In this document: piece after piece, positions 33,201-46,515 of the stretch | How positions within the stretch are numbered: position 1 is the first letter of the stretch | Layout of the letters: each line of letters begins with the position of its first letter | Origin: Paracyclopina nana | Taxonomy: Eukaryota; Arthropoda; Copepoda; Cyclopoida; Cyclopettidae | Direction of reading: 5' to 3' | DNA length: 64,000 nt | Assembly: GCA_019096065.1 (NCBI GenBank) | Contig: JAGUCH010000001.1 | Coordinates: 12,524,001 to 12,588,000, forward strand | Notes under the pieces: model-generated | Database searches by the model: none | Told to the model about the DNA's origin: nothing | Seen by the model: the letters and a program-made list of their open reading frames with translations, nothing else | Translations under genes and position numbers: made by a program

Positions 33201-36200
33201 GCTTTCTCTCCCTGATTTATGTTTGGGCTGTCGTCGCTGTTGGAATCTGCGTCACCCCGCACCTTCAAGAAGAAGAAGAAGCCCCAAGTTCCAATCAACG
33301 CTTCGAACATTTTATGGCCATTTGGCAGAAACGAAACTGCCCCAGCAGCAGGGGAGAGATGAGGTTTAGTTCGTCACCCAAAAAATGAGTCGGATGTTAA
33401 AAGTGGATGGACCCCATAGGGACTCTCCTCCTGAGAAAGAAGAAGATCGTTGTCCGCAAGAACTGACATGATATATCCCTGCCATGAACGGCCACAAAAA
33501 CGGCTCCTCAATATTCTCGGCACGATCTCCTCTCCGGCAGCTCACTCATCAGATCGCCAGGACCTCAAGCGAGTAACAGAAATGGTCAAAAAAATTCTCT
33601 TTGGGCTGTAAAAGTATATGCTATGTGGGGTCGTCGTCCCAAGGGTCAATCAAAATAAGAGAGGCGCGCGCGAGGATTATGTGCAGCAGGCCAATTTGCG
33701 GCTCTCTTTTTAGGGTCGCAAATGGCAGCACAGTTATAGATACGCTAATGGCACAGCCTCGCAATTTCCTCCATTTTTGTCATAAAAAAGAGCAGAGTTC
33801 AGCCCACCAAAATTGCTGGGCTGCTGAGGAGGCACAAACCTATATTGCTTTTGCCGTCGACATTAGGAGAGATAGATAAAAGAGAGCCTTACATTTATGG
33901 CTTCATGCACAACATATAGAATCTCAAGCAAGTAACAAATTATGCTTGCCTCTTGCATGTTGACATATGCTCGTTTATTACAATACCACTGCTAGTTGTA
34001 GAGCAAAAAGGGAAAAAAGGGACTTGAGAAATCACCTTGAGCGACACGAAAGCGAGATTTTTAAAGCGGGGTGGCAGGAAACGTGAGGCCATTTAGATTA
34101 GAGTTTCATGTCCCAACTGCTGATAAAAATAGTGGCCGTCGGACTGAATTTCCCTGCTGCATGCGGAATAACTATAACGTCGTCGCTCAAATGTAGCAAA
34201 AAAAGTGTGCATGTGAGCTGCTTGAAGTAGAAAGCTAAAAAAGTAATAACGAATAACGCGAGCTGTCACAACGGTGCTTGACTACAGCACCCTACCATTA
34301 AAACGAGCCAATTGGCAAATAACGCACGATACTACAGAAGGAATCTCAATTCCAGCAGTTTCGACTTTTTAAAGCTGTGTGTGCGTGGTCGGCTAATGCT
34401 TTTTGGGGCTGGTTCTTGTTATACTGCTGCATGAAAACTTGTCCTTGTCCGGAAATTTAATGCAACCACACACCCACAAAAAACGAGCCGTCGAGAAGCA
34501 GCAGCGGCCGGCGGGCTCTCGTAAAAAATTGCCCTACTTCCATGACGATGAAGCTGCCCTGACATACTAGCAAAGCTCGTGATTTTTTCAAGGAGTAGAA
34601 CATGGAGCAACAAAGAGGAGCGAGAGAGAGGCTGCTTCTGCTGCTAGGAGAAGAAGAGACTAATTTCACGCGTCAACTAAGTTGTTGTTGTTTTGCCCCC
34701 AAGGCACGCATGAAATCCTGACAATGCTAGTACTACGCACCATGTATACGATCCTGCTTTCCCGTCTTGAAGCTATCAATTTAATTTCACCTGCAGGTGC
34801 TGCTGCAAAACTCAATTAAACTTCAACTGTGCACTTTTCCACCTAAAGATCCACCATTCTTCTTTGGCGTGGTACGTAAAGCATAATGAGTTCAACTTTC
34901 TCTCTGAAGGTTTCCCTGACACAAAATTGCTCCGACGCGGCGGTGGCCTACCTACACACAATCTGCAATCAAAGTTTCTTCTTGTCCCAAAAGGTCTGCT
35001 GTGTGTTTCACGCTGAAAGCTGGCAGCTAGAGAGGGTTAGGCGCAAAAATGGACAAACAAGATGGATGAATATACATGGCCGTCTGCCATCAGGAAGAAT
35101 CCAGGTCCGGCAATCTGTCAGCGAGCAGCCACAAAACATCAGCCATGCTCTCAGGAAAATTGTTTGGACGATTCCATAAACTGCCAGAAATGGGTCCCAG
35201 AGGCGATCACAAAAAAGATGCAAACACATACAAGCTTGCATGGTTGTGTCAATATTTGGCAGCAGCTTCGTCGCGTTTCAAGTCGCGCTGCTGACAACTC
35301 AATTTGCCTTGGGCTCAGCCCCTTGGGTCAGGATGCGTGAGACACGGTGTAATCAAAGAAGTTTGTCCTCCAGCAGCAAGTCTTCATGTTTGACTTTGTC
35401 AACGTCGACTGGAAATTCGTCCTGATGTGTAAGTACACCAAGCTGCTTGATGCGGAACAAATTCTATGCACACTAACTTTTGGGACAACCAAGAAGGGCA
35501 TCATCTTGAAAAGATAGTGTGGCCCACCGCGCAGCGTGAAAGCTCAAGAGGACTTTTCAAGAAAGCTACATGCATAGTAGTGGAGGACGTCATTTGCACC
35601 TTCTTTACTGTATGAGCAAGTAGACCGATTTATTGAGGCAGTTGCTTTTGCGCTTTCAAAACAGCGGCCGCTGCTGAATATATGTGCTATGCAGCCAGCA
35701 ATTAGTCTCCTGCATTGGCTATAGACTCGCGCGTATAGCAACAAGTAAATTTTTGATGACCGTTGTAGCCAAAACGCGCCGAGGCTTTCTAATCACGTTA
35801 TTGACAACTAAGTATAGCATATTGAAGTTCGCGAGGTTTACAACTACGTTCTACGCGCGCGTGGTGGCAGCCGGACGACGGAAAGAAGTAATGCACAACA
35901 AAAGTGAAACACTAACGCGGACTTGAAAATGAGAAAAAGAAAGCCCCTCCTGCATCGAATGGCTTGCACCACACTGTTGCTCTTTTTCCCCACAAAATAA
36001 CAGGTTGCCACCATACAGGTACACGTATGGAGAACAACATGAAATAAGCCGTGTGCTCAATTAAAGTGGCATGTAGCTGTATCGATGTTGATTTTACAAA
36101 CTAATTATAGAGGAGCAGGTCGATCCCATACACTATGCTTGGAGTTGCTGCCACCACCGCTACTTCCTCCGTGTGTCTTTGAGGTTTGCAATTCATCTTG

Positions 36201-37023
36201 GTTTCCCCCCGGACTGGCAGCAGAGCGAAGATTAATAATCTTTTGCCGCTTTGTTTGCCTCCTGTCATAGGCAGGAGCAGCCACTTGTAAGTTGTTTCTT
36301 TGAGAAGTCGAGAGCATACAATATACCATTTTGAGTAGTAGGTTCACAGCTAACTAAACCGGCTTGATCGAAGTGTAGCGAAAATACCTGAGGAGAAGCC
36401 GTGCGAAACAGAGATAATGGCGAGCTGGAGGATCAAGTTTAGTCAATAATGCTCTATTTAGCCATGGGACTATAGCTGCTTTCTCTCGCTTTCAAACTCG
36501 ATCATCATCGACTTGTTGAATTATATCATCACTTACCATGAAGGATCGTCAGGCCTGACGACGATGATGTGCTGAGGTCCACGGGCCTCCTCTCGGCCAG
36601 GCTCAGGTTCAATGGCGGCCTCAACGCAGTCTTCTTTCTCCTTGGCGGCCTAGCCGTTTTCGCTCGGCCGTCGGCGGCAGCCGGTGACCACGATGATGGG
36701 GTCGCGTGCAGGGCAATTGTCTTGCAATTGCTCTGCTCAACCTGCTTGCTGACAGAGGCCGCAGCAGCAGCCAACGCAGCAGCCTTGGAGGCCGTGGAGG
36801 CCAAAATGGAGGCTTGGTGAGCAGGTGGCGGGCATATTGGCTCTTGAATGGACAAAACGGCCTTGGCTGCTGAAATGGAGCCCACTGTCGACCTGTGCGA
36901 TGAGGTCGAGCTGACGATGGAGTCAGCCTCGCTGTTGTTGTTGTTGTTATTGTTGTTGTTGTCCTCCCAGTGCGTGCTGGCGTTCGCCGCCGTCGACTTT
37001 TTAGCCAGAAAGCAGCGCGGCAT
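26131..37023 (-). CDS. scrt: Scratch-family zinc-finger repressor (two exons, 525 aa)
   Basis: Exon 1 (37023-36537) and exon 2 (27221-26131) join in phase: donor CATG/GTAAGT and acceptor TTTTCAG/GGGAT split a Gly codon, giving 1,578 nt of open frame. Residues 1-9 are MPRCFLAKK, a SNAG-type repression motif (classical form MPRSFLVKK). PLNLS at 137-141 and PVDLS at 147-151 fit the CtBP-binding consensus. IIDGRTKKSK, with its DGR at 334-336, matches the Scratch-specific box (ITDGRSRRK in vertebrates), which separates Scratch from Snail. Five fingers span residues 355-489, with Scratch-type cores ATSSNLSRHKQTHRSLDS, SRPWLLQGHMRSH, ADRSNLRAHMQTH and ALKSYLNKHYES. The last finger is C2HC. Known role: nuclear E-box-binding repressor promoting neuronal differentiation. 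Low-complexity Asn and Ala runs lie in exon 1. No frame break is present. Confidence 0.93.
27222..36536 (-). other. scrt: scratch intron 1 (9,315 bp)
   Basis: The donor GTAAGT sits at the 36536 end and the acceptor CAG at the 27222 end, on the minus strand. No other gene is supported inside it on either strand. It holds triplet runs (TCG units at 28234-28250) and a short GA run near 30177. Large first introns of neural regulators usually house enhancers, but none can be pinpointed here from one sequence. Confidence 0.8.
36537..37023 (-). CDS. scrt: scratch exon 1 (SNAG, Asn run, CtBP motifs)
   Basis: It encodes residues 1-162 plus the first base of codon 163. ATG context on the minus strand is TTACCATGC. 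An Asn repeat encoded by AAC/AAT (plus-strand GTT/ATT run about 36933-36960) and an Ala-rich region lie between SNAG and the CtBP motifs. An in-frame extension upstream to 37182 exists, but SNAG must be N-terminal to work, which fixes the start at 37023. Confidence 0.9.
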
Positions 37024-40000
37024 GGTAATTTTTCTTCGTTGACGTGGTTTTAAAGCTGTGCACAGAGCTCGTGTGTGAGTGTTGTCGCTGGTGCTTTGAT
37101 CAACTTGATATACTAGTAGGGCAACTATGCAGCTACCGTGCTGTGGAGGGGGCCAAGCTAGCCTGCCAAACCATTTTTGCAATTAGAAAGTACTTTCTTC
37201 CCCAACCCAAAAAGCATGAGCCATAACAAATTGGCTCAAATGCCTCTAGTATCCTGCTTGATACTGCTATGCTTTCAGATTGGGCGTTGCGCCATTTTAT
37301 TTTTGCTGCGCCAGCTTAACGTCAGGGATTCCTTTAAGGGGCCACCCTAAACCATGACCCAGCAGAAAGACGTCGAGAAACCACCACCTGCTTGATGCAT
37401 GTAATATGAATGAGCATCTGATTTGCTGACTTAGGAGCCTCAAAGGAAAAAAAGAGGAGAAGCAACCAGTGGGGGACAACACTCACACACTCAGCAATAT
37501 GACTTTCTGGGATCCCTTGTTTGAGCAAAATTAATGGGTGAACCAGCGCCACACTCTTTTCTTGTTCTACCTCCGTGGCGTTATAAAAGGAAGATCTATG
37601 GCAAGCTTGGGAAACGTCGAGGGGGGCTCGTTTTTTCTGCCAGGTTTAAGTATCTGCGGCACAACATAAATTCTTGGCGCTTGCTCCCGTAGCCACTTTG
37701 TGAAATTTCTTCCTCCGTTCTTTTCTTCTCCTGCTTCTTCTTCCTTGCGCTGTTTATTGCCGTGGTGAGCACAGATTCTCCAAAAGTATGATTGAGCAAC
37801 GTTTTAGTGGTACAATGGAAGTCTGGTATAGTGCATCTCGTAAAATAGTAGGACGTTATGATGTAGCTTTCTCACTCGCGTGTGTATGTGTGTCTTGACA
37901 ACCTAGGAAACTTCTTGCATCTCTAGTAGAGTAACTGGCGACAACCACCTGTTATTTTACTCTTCCATCCTTTCACTTCCTCAGTCGTCGAAAGTTTTCC
38001 TCGACAGCCTGGAACGAAATCAAGACGTAACGAGTTAGTTATAAGAAATGTAGCCTTGCAGCGCAATGCGTGCTGTAGAGGCCAAGTCTTGCCTCGGACA
38101 ACTACCTGATGAAGGCGGCCAGAATAGTGTTGTTGTCGTTGGAAGGTGCAACAGCCAACTGAGGATTGCCGAGGAGAAAAAGAAGGAGGAGTACGTATTA
38201 GACTGCAGCAGAAGAAGTCCTCGCCGTCGAAGCAGGTCCCGAAGAGAAGCGATGGTTGCAGTAGTGGCAGAGACACTGGTTGCGGAGCCGGCTTTCGAAT
38301 GGGACGCCCCGCGTTGCGAGCACTGCGCCATACTGCAACCATTTTGGCGCAGCAGGCTCCGGCAGTACGCCTGTCACACACAAGTGGTGCTTTCACTACT
38401 TCTACGGCGAAGACTACGGGGTTCCTAGATGCTACTGCTGCTGCTGTCTTTTTGCCCCATCTTTAAGGTCAGCAACATGGAGATCTCGTGGGGGCAGTAA
38501 AAAACCTGCTCTCTTACAAAATGTCTGCACTACAGTCGCTCTGCTCCTCGCGTCTGCTATGTTCTAGTTGGTGCAGAATCCCTGATCGCACAGCTTCAGC
38601 AGCCGTAATGTATTCCATCGATTAATCATTCATGCTGATGATGTTTCGCTCGATGCCACTGCTGCACAAATGAGCAGCAGTTGTGACATACATAGTAGTA
38701 GTACAACCAATTGCCTGACTATCCGACATGATGGCATCTATGATGATTGCAATGCCCCAGAGGGAAGAGGATCTGGTTCTGCCAGAGCATCGATCCTAAT
38801 GATGATGCAAGAGTCCAGCAGTAGCTGTAAAAAAGAGTACCTTGTCCTCGACGAGTTCCTTTTTTTTGTGTAGCTGTATTGGTTTTCTGCTACTAATGCC
38901 GCTGTCTAAGCACTAATTAGAAAGCCACCGCGATTGGATACAAATGAATGGCAAGAACAAATTTTCGCATCAATTATGCATCGAGTTTCGAGTGTAAATC
39001 ATTTTATAGCGACGCCACAGCTTTCAAGGGGAGCAACTATACTATACAGTGTATCTGCATTCATTTGCTTCTTCTGCCTACATTAAGGCCATAGCAATGT
39101 AGACACACTTGGTGAAGACGGCGTACGCGATGGCTGGCTCATCTCGACGCTCCAGTGACTTTGAATGGGGCAGAAAAAATAATGTGTACTACTACATCTC
39201 TATAGTCATTTTCTGGCATACATTGCCAGAGCATTAAATGACGAGGAGGACGCACAAATCGTCCCAAGATTGAGCTTTCTCATAAACGATGGTCCCGAAC
39301 TTTTCATCCCATACATTACCCGACTGTGAATGTCATAGCCACGACGAATGTCCCGCCCCAAGCCAAGACGGGAAACTTTTTTTCAACTCAATCGCTCTTC
39401 CGCAAGAAAGAAAGTGAGAAGGGCCACCAATGTGTGCATTAAAGGGGCTCTTACACCAGCTACAAAATCTCAGCTGCGCGCGCGAGTGGTACCTTCGTTC
39501 GTGGTAACCAGTCGTAGATGATGATTAATGAAACAAGGGCTTACCTTAGTAAATGTTGAAAACAACGGGAGGCCAACAAACCAAAAAAGGATGAAAACGG
39601 AATGGAAACGCGTCGACTGAATGACTGTTGTCGGCGTGGTTGCAATTTGGTTGCTTTCACATCAGATCTCGTGGTCGTCCCGGCCCGGACTTTGAGGCCA
39701 CTGCGGCGTCAGCCTCTCTAGCTACGCTTCGCTTGCTAAGCTGAGTCGGACCGTACACGCAGCGGCAACCAACTTGGTATGAGCAGCTAGTAACACGTGT
39801 CCGAGGACGGGAGAGGCCACCCGGATGATCAGGGAGAAGCGGAAAAAAGTGAGGGAGAGAACAACTTGTTCGTCATCCTTTTCTCGATCGTGTGTGTGTG
39901 TGTATGTATTGTACGGCTACATGTGGCGGGGTCAGATTTTTCCCCAATGCAATGCTACTGTCAGAGCCTTGGCTTGGAGCAAGAGCTTACTAATTAGAAA

Positions 40001-43000
40001 GCTGCGGCAGTGTTTTACGAGAGCCGAAATACTGTCATCAATGTCACGTCTCCATTCAAAGTTTTCTTACATGATGGGCATGAAAAAAAACCCGAAGGAG
40101 GAGAAGGGAAAGCCTTTCTTGATTTACTCTACTTCTTCTGGCTTAGCCGCGCTTTCTATGACATCTCATATCATATATGGCATAGCATGAAGGAGCTGCT
40201 TGGGTGCTGCGGCCACCTGTTAAGTCACACACACATGCTATTACTGGCATGCTACTTTCCTAAGTCTCCGAAAGCAGTGCATTTGAGGAGGACGTCAGGC
40301 TTTCGCCCTCAACAAAATATGACAGGATTGTGCATTCTTTGATAGAGCCAACTATTGATTAGACTTCCTATGGCAGGTTGTTTGCTCAGCTCGCTGATAG
40401 AATACCAAATGAACGATATTGAACAGGTGCGTATGCCCTTGGCCAGGCGGCAACCCGCGACTTCCATATTGATTGGTTGTTGCTTGGGGTATTCGTAGGT
40501 ATATAAGGCTGAAAGACCATTTGAAATGAGAATTTCGCGTGCAACTTTAACTTGCATGGAGGGCCGAAGAAGAAGCATGAGAAATCGATATTGGAGCAGT
40601 AATGCGGCGGCAACAGTGCGCTAGATGCAGTTTACATTAGAGGCATACAAGACGAAGTTAGAGTTTTCTCTCGTCGTGCAGGACAAAGCCACCAAGATGA
40701 ATGCGATCGCGCAAGTTTGGCCTCCACAGTCCACTGCAGCAAAAATAACTTCGATGATCAGCTCACCGCAGCTCATATGGTAGCGCCCCTGCGTCTCATT
40801 TCTAATTGAGCCAAAGGAATGCTGGCTTTGTTGTCTGGAAAGCCTGAAAGTTTGATCAATCACTGCAGGTCAATGATTTCACAAGCTTCCTTTGAGGTTG
40901 TCATATACTTTGCTCGTATAGTATTAGCAAGTCTGCCAGTATTGTATTATGTTTGCGGCGGCCAGAAAAGCTAATTAGTTCTATGGCTTCTTTTTTGCTG
41001 CATATTTTTACGAGCTCGCTCTGGGATACTTAAAGTAGCACTTCAGAGTGCACATTTCCCGGTGAATTATAATGGCTTCGCTGTTTAGAAGACGCCACCA
41101 TTGCTGCTATTATGGCTAAGTGTGGATATCCCATTAGCATGATTGCCCGTTGTCATGAAAAAAAATTTGTTTTAATGCCATGTTGAGGTGGTGTTCTCTG
41201 AAAATCGGGAAAGCCTCCTCCACAATCTGTTTTCAATTTACTAAATTAAATTGGTTATAGGCTTTGGAAGCCGGCCAAGTTTGAAGTTAGCCAGCAGTTG
41301 GATGAGAAAAAATGAAAGTTGCCATCACCGCCGAAAGGGACATGGAGCTAGAGGAGACGACGACGCACACGACTGATGTCAAACTTAATTAGTATTTGAA
41401 AGCACCAACTCTAGAGTAAGGTACATATGGTCGAGGCCATCAATAAGTCTAATTGAAATGGCCTCGTTGCACTCGCTTTTTTCTTGGCTGAGAGAGAGAG
41501 AGAGAGAGAGAGAGAGCTGAAGAAGGGATTGTGTCCCATCAGCAGTGTTGCACTGCAGCACGGCAGCTTTCTCTCATTAAAAACTTGAACAACTCCTCAA
41601 AGCCCCAAATGACATCACCATCATCATCTTTGATCCCTTTGGCCACCACAAAAAGCTTTGGTGATGGTGGTGTGGTGACCATTAGGGGGAAAGGAGGCGC
41701 GGTGGAAAATCTCCAAAACAGATATTCTCCTCACGGCATGCGCTTCATTCTGATACTTAGACAACATGCGACAAGACCATTTGCAAACTTCTCTTTGTGG
41801 TGTAGTGTGTGTGTCCCAACAAAAAGCTTTGTTTCGGGTTGATGATCTCTTGTTGCTTCTTGCTCGGTACTTGAAGATGATATTTGATCAGGTTGTGTGT
41901 ATGCGTGTGTACTACTAGACGATGTAGAAGTGCAATTTCCTCCTCGAAATTGCTAAGCATTGTTGTGCAGTATTGGAGCTGTGCTTTCATGGCGCCCCCG
42001 GGGAGAGATGCAGTAGCAGCAAGTGCAGCACTACTGTAGGCTCCTCCATATACAGAAAATGCCTAATGGCGAAACTTGCGCATTGGAGAAAGAGAGTTGG
42101 CACAATTAAAAAATCCCCACGCTACTTATCTTTGTGCGGCTGGGCTGCTTTCAATAAGGGCCCACTTGGCTCTTCTTCGCATATTTATCTGGGCGTTTTG
42201 ATCTTCAAGAGGGATAAACGTGAAAGGATCCGGAGCCGCTTGACGGCAGCGAGGAAGATGATTACACGCATCAATGAAAAATGGGACCCCATTTCATGGG
42301 TTTGGCTTTCTTGAGGAAACACTTTTCATAGCCGAAGTGCGATGGTTGGATCAGATCTCGCGTCTCGAAAACCTCGTCGACGACGGTGGCTGCTTACAAC
42401 TTTGGTGATATAGTTGGAAGAAATTGAAATGGAAAGGGATATATCCAGCAGCTATGGCAACGTCCTCGTCGCGTCAGAGCGAATACATTATTTGATGGGA
42501 GAAAAAAGGCAAGAGAAGAGCTCCCCTCATTTTTGCTGCACGTATATGGTGGTATGAGCATCTGAACGAAGAGAAGCTGAAGCGGCTGTCATAAATTCCT
42601 GCGAATAAGGGATTTTTGTCTGCATTAAGATTTTCCTAGAAGTATCAACTTTTTTCACGCCATGTCAACTTTTGGCCAAACTTTGCCTCCTTCTTCCATC
42701 CGAGCTTTCTTGGGTGCAAAATGCCACACACTTGCAAGCAAAAAAACGAGCAGCAGCCCAAGGGGTGATTGAACTGCATTTGCTAAGAGATTGTAATGTG
42801 CGCGCAAGAGAAGTATTCACGAGGCTGCCAGGGGGCTCTGATGGATGGAGGCAAAAACTGAGCTCAGACGTATGTCAATTGGTTGATGGATGGCAATAGC
42901 GGGCTTTGGATGTTTCTTGAAGAAAGCGAGAAAATATGAACAAAGCAGCGCCAGTGGTTTCTCGGCAAGTCAAAGAATTTTTCAAAGGAAAATTCTCGGG

Positions 43001-43332
43001 GAGATTGCAGGACTGCTGTTGGTAGTGGCCAGCCGCAGTGGAAAGCATCAGGAGAGAGAAGGGCGTCCAATTTCCTCGGGGATTAAGTGAGCAGGAGAAC
43101 AAAAGTGTGTAAAGGTTGTAGTCCAGAGCAATGGTAGTCGCCGGCAAGGCAAAAAGTGAGATAACGAAAATGCTGCTGCTGCTGCATTTGACCTGGTGTG
43201 CCTGGCTTAAAACGGATTTGGTAGCATACTTCAGGGCTATTTTTTGCTCGTTATGCGATAACTTCTCCTCGTTCGTTTGGCTTGCAATATCTTGGAGCAG
43301 CCAACTGTTGACGTAGTGCCGCATTGCTTTCC
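37024..43332. other. Upstream region of scratch, no other supported gene
   Basis: On the minus strand this is the 5' flank of scratch and presumably holds its UTR and promoter. I could not identify a convincing minus-strand TATA/initiator pair. A TATAAAAG at about 37579-37586 is on the plus strand. Overlapping frames on both strands at 37923-38567 reflect GCA-rich low-complexity sequence. Short GT (about 39890-39902) and AG microsatellites occur. Confidence 0.4.
41491..41516. repeat. (AG)13 microsatellite
   Basis: Thirteen uninterrupted AG units, useful as a polymorphic marker. No coding or regulatory role is visible. Confidence 0.95.
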
Positions 43333-43617
43333 CCCAACCAGAAATTTTCCCAAGTTTTCTGAAAGTTATTGTAACGTGTTAGCACTCCTTCGTTTTACCC
43401 AGGTTGAGTTTATGTCGTTATGTAACATTAACTTCCATACCACCTATGTAAAAAAATTGGAAAAAATCGAATCTGACAAGGAAAATGGGTGTTTTCGATT
43501 TTACCTAGGTGCCAAGGCAGTAAACGTTACATAATGACTAAAAGTCAATGTTGATAAAACGTATAAGTTTCACTGAGAGTTTTTTTGGCGTATCAGGGCT
43601 CAGAATTTCTGGTTGGG
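43333..43617. mobile_element. MITE-like inverted-repeat element (285 bp)
   Basis: The ends are perfect 14-bp inverted repeats: CCCAACCAGAAATT at 43333-43346 and AATTTCTGGTTGGG at 43604-43617. A second, subterminal inverted pair lies inside (GTCGTTATGTAACATT at 43414-43429 against 43523-43538, 14 of 16 matching). The size and symmetry fit a miniature DNA transposon. It encodes nothing credible. No clear target duplication was found beyond a possible CC, so the superfamily is open. Confidence 0.6.
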
Positions 43618-46515
43618 CCCTTATCTTTCGGACCATCTTAGAAGAAAGCTGCCTGTTGTCGGAAGGGCGAGGCAGGCTCGTACCGGGCCAAAAGTGACGC
43701 AGTGGATCCAAAAGCCATAATAGTGCCACTGTTACTATATACTGCAGCATTCTCCTCGCTATAGGACTCGCGAGCACGATTGGAATTTAGTTGGAAATTT
43801 TGGTCACGTTCGGCCCCTTCCAGTCGTCGTCGTCTTCTAAGCTGCCATTCCAACTGCTGCTCAAAGTTCTTCCCGGGTATTATGATGTTTTCTTGACAAT
43901 TTGCATTGCTGCTGGTATTGCTGCCGCCGGCTGGAATTTCCAATTCTGAGCCAAGAATGGAAAAAAGTACTACTACAGCTGCCTGCCAATTGGACGGGAA
44001 TGCCATTTGGGTGAAATGAGAAAAGTATTGGAAAAGCTGCAAGTTTTTCTCAACGCGCGAGGAGTGATTCGAGGACGACTGTGAAAAGAGGCAGTAGCCA
44101 TATTTCATTCTCCTGCTGAACAAGATGGCTGACGGGGCAAGCTAAAACTTAGTATTCTGCACGCATTTAAAGCGTGGCTTCAACCTCAAAATGTTGCTCG
44201 CTCTCTCTCATTTTCTGCTTTGGCGAATATTACACTTTTCCTAGCAACTCTTGCTATTTGTGCCACTCGATGTTATACGTCACCGAGAAGGAGCGACTGA
44301 GATTGAATAAGAAAGGGGGAGGAAAGAGAAGAAGAATCATCATTACCAGCAGCGACAAGCACACACGGTGCGGTAGCATCAGGAGAGATCTTCCATTGAC
44401 CGGGAACTGAAGAAAAGAAAGGGGAAAATGTAATCAAGAATCCGAATGCAGAACAATATGTGTAAGTGCGTGTGCACACACTGAAGAAGTATGCGCTCCT
44501 TGTAGGGCTAGGTGGGGAAAAATCATACAACTAACTAGTTTGAGACGAGGAGGTAGGGCGATGATGGCACCAGATGAAAAGGGGCACTGAGGCGGATTAG
44601 CAAACTTGAAAACCTGTTGGACACGAAACGCACTTTAAAAGCAAACTGTTGAGATGTAAGGAGGTTGCGGCTTCTAAGAGCTTTAGTCTCTGATCTTGTG
44701 AGTTAACCAACAAACTTCTGGTGATCAAAAGCGTCAGATCTCGAGTGGATTGTGGTGCCATGAAAGAAGGAGATCAAGAAGAGGGAAAGGAGCTCCTCAC
44801 ATAATTTTCTTCCTCTCTGTTTTGCCGCAAATTGGAACGATCCCCAGATCAGCCGTCCGGGCCAATCAAGTCTTCGCGGCCCTGATGCATCCTGACACCA
44901 GCCCAACTTTTCTCCACTTTACTCAAATTGTTCCCAGTTTTTGTCGACTGCTCGTTATCTAATCTACATAAGAGGAGGCTCCAGCCTTGAGTGCCAATTT
45001 GGAGGATCCTTTCCATCGATCCCTCTGATTTTTGGCCAATCAAGAGGCGCGCGCTTCCCTCTTTGGCTACTTTTGTGGAAGGCTCTCACAGCGGCGCAAT
45101 TCCAGCCAGGAAAGCATAACATCCGCGAGGCTGTAAAAAGGACCTGCACTCGTACGCAGCGTAGGTTGCGTGAGCGGTCACGCAATTGTTGCGCTTTCAT
45201 CTCTGCTTAGTCGTTCCCCCGGCTTAAGAAAGCCCATTAAAATGCAGATTCTTGTTGCTCATCTGCCCCCCTTGAATGTTAATGACATTTTTCGTCTCTT
45301 TGACTATAAATAGTAGGGGCCATAAAATGAAGCAGTCCAATTTTGCTTAATGGTTGTTGAGGCGGCTGGCTCCAAGTTCCTAATCTTATTGAGTTTGCGT
45401 GTCACTATCAAGAACGAGGAGGGCATATTTGACCATTACACAAGTGCTAGGGAAACTTTGCACAATAATAGAGCAAAGCTTTTTATGTGCATTACGTAGT
45501 ATATCAAAGGAAATCAATGACTGCAAAGTAGTTCAAAAAGGGGTCAACTCAACAAGAATAAAAAAGGCATATTTTGGGGGGCTCAAGTAGATAAGGGGGC
45601 AGAACTAAAAAAAATAAGACTTCCACATGCTATCCTGATAGCAATCATCAGCATTTTCCAAGAAAAGGAAGCATATAATATTACGAGATGGCTCTTACCT
45701 AGTTGGACTCTCTCATCCCATTTATGACGACCTAGTTCGTTTTTCCTCCCATATCTCGGAGTATGTGCGCATATATCCGAGTTTCGGATGTTCCCGCTGC
45801 TTCCAGACAGACAACACGTGAGGGACCTGTATGCATAAATGTAGAAGCAGAGAGTACCTTCCAAACTTGATACGGTCAAATTCAATACATTCAACCTACC
45901 CTCAATGCTGCGTGAATTTTGATATGTTGCTTTTGTTCCTTTTGTTCGGTTCGGAACTGTCAAACATTGGAAAGCCTCGGTGGCAGGTCGATTTATGATT
46001 GCGCTCACCCGAGCGTTCAAGATTTGTAGTTTTGCTTGTGGAATGGCACCTCGCAGTGGTAGCATAATATTGCAGTATCTTAGCTGGAAAAAAGGGAAGT
46101 TGATATAGATTTGCTGCGAGCAACATGCGCACACTAGCTGCTGGTCTGGCACCCATTGTGGTTCCTGATCATCATGGGGCTTTCCAAAAACCAACCATTC
46201 TTCTTCCACATTGTAGCATCAGTATCAGCTCTTCTGCCTCATAGAACAATTAACGGTGTCATACATCATCATCTCGTTGCTTCTTTGCGGCTGGCAGCCA
46301 CGCAGCTTTTAGTGTGGGGGAAAGAAGAAAACCAACGATCATCATATCATTTCGCGCGACTTCTCCACTAAAACCACGTTGCCTCTTTCTTTGCTCCTGA
46401 GCCAAATCAATCAGAGCTACAATGCACCCATGCATGATTCACCACTCTTCTTAGCTTCCCTGGCAAAAATCAAGTTCAACTGCTTATCACAAACAGCTGA
46501 CAGAGCTCAGTTATC
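43618..46515. other. Non-coding stretch before the RING gene
   Basis: Two long minus-strand frames (43638-44123 and 45583-46209) lack recognisable domains. The second has a good splice-donor match (GTAAGAG) near 45703 but no other gene evidence. The 300 bases between 46209 and 46516 may include the promoter of the RING gene. Confidence 0.4.

Noticed and set aside
37579..37586. TATAAAAG as the scratch promoter
   Set aside because: It is on the plus strand, whereas scratch is transcribed from the minus strand.
37923..38567. Several overlapping frames on both strands
   Set aside because: They arise from GCA/GCT-rich low-complexity sequence, and no strand is favoured.
43638..44123. 161-codon minus-strand frame with an internal signal-like MAFPSNWQAAVVVLF
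   Set aside because: The hydrophobic core is short and no mature-peptide pattern or family is visible. The Arg run comes from a CGT repeat.
45583..46209. 208-codon minus-strand frame
   Set aside because: Long, but without a recognisable domain or gene-like context apart from one donor-like GTAAGAG. Not enough to call a gene.
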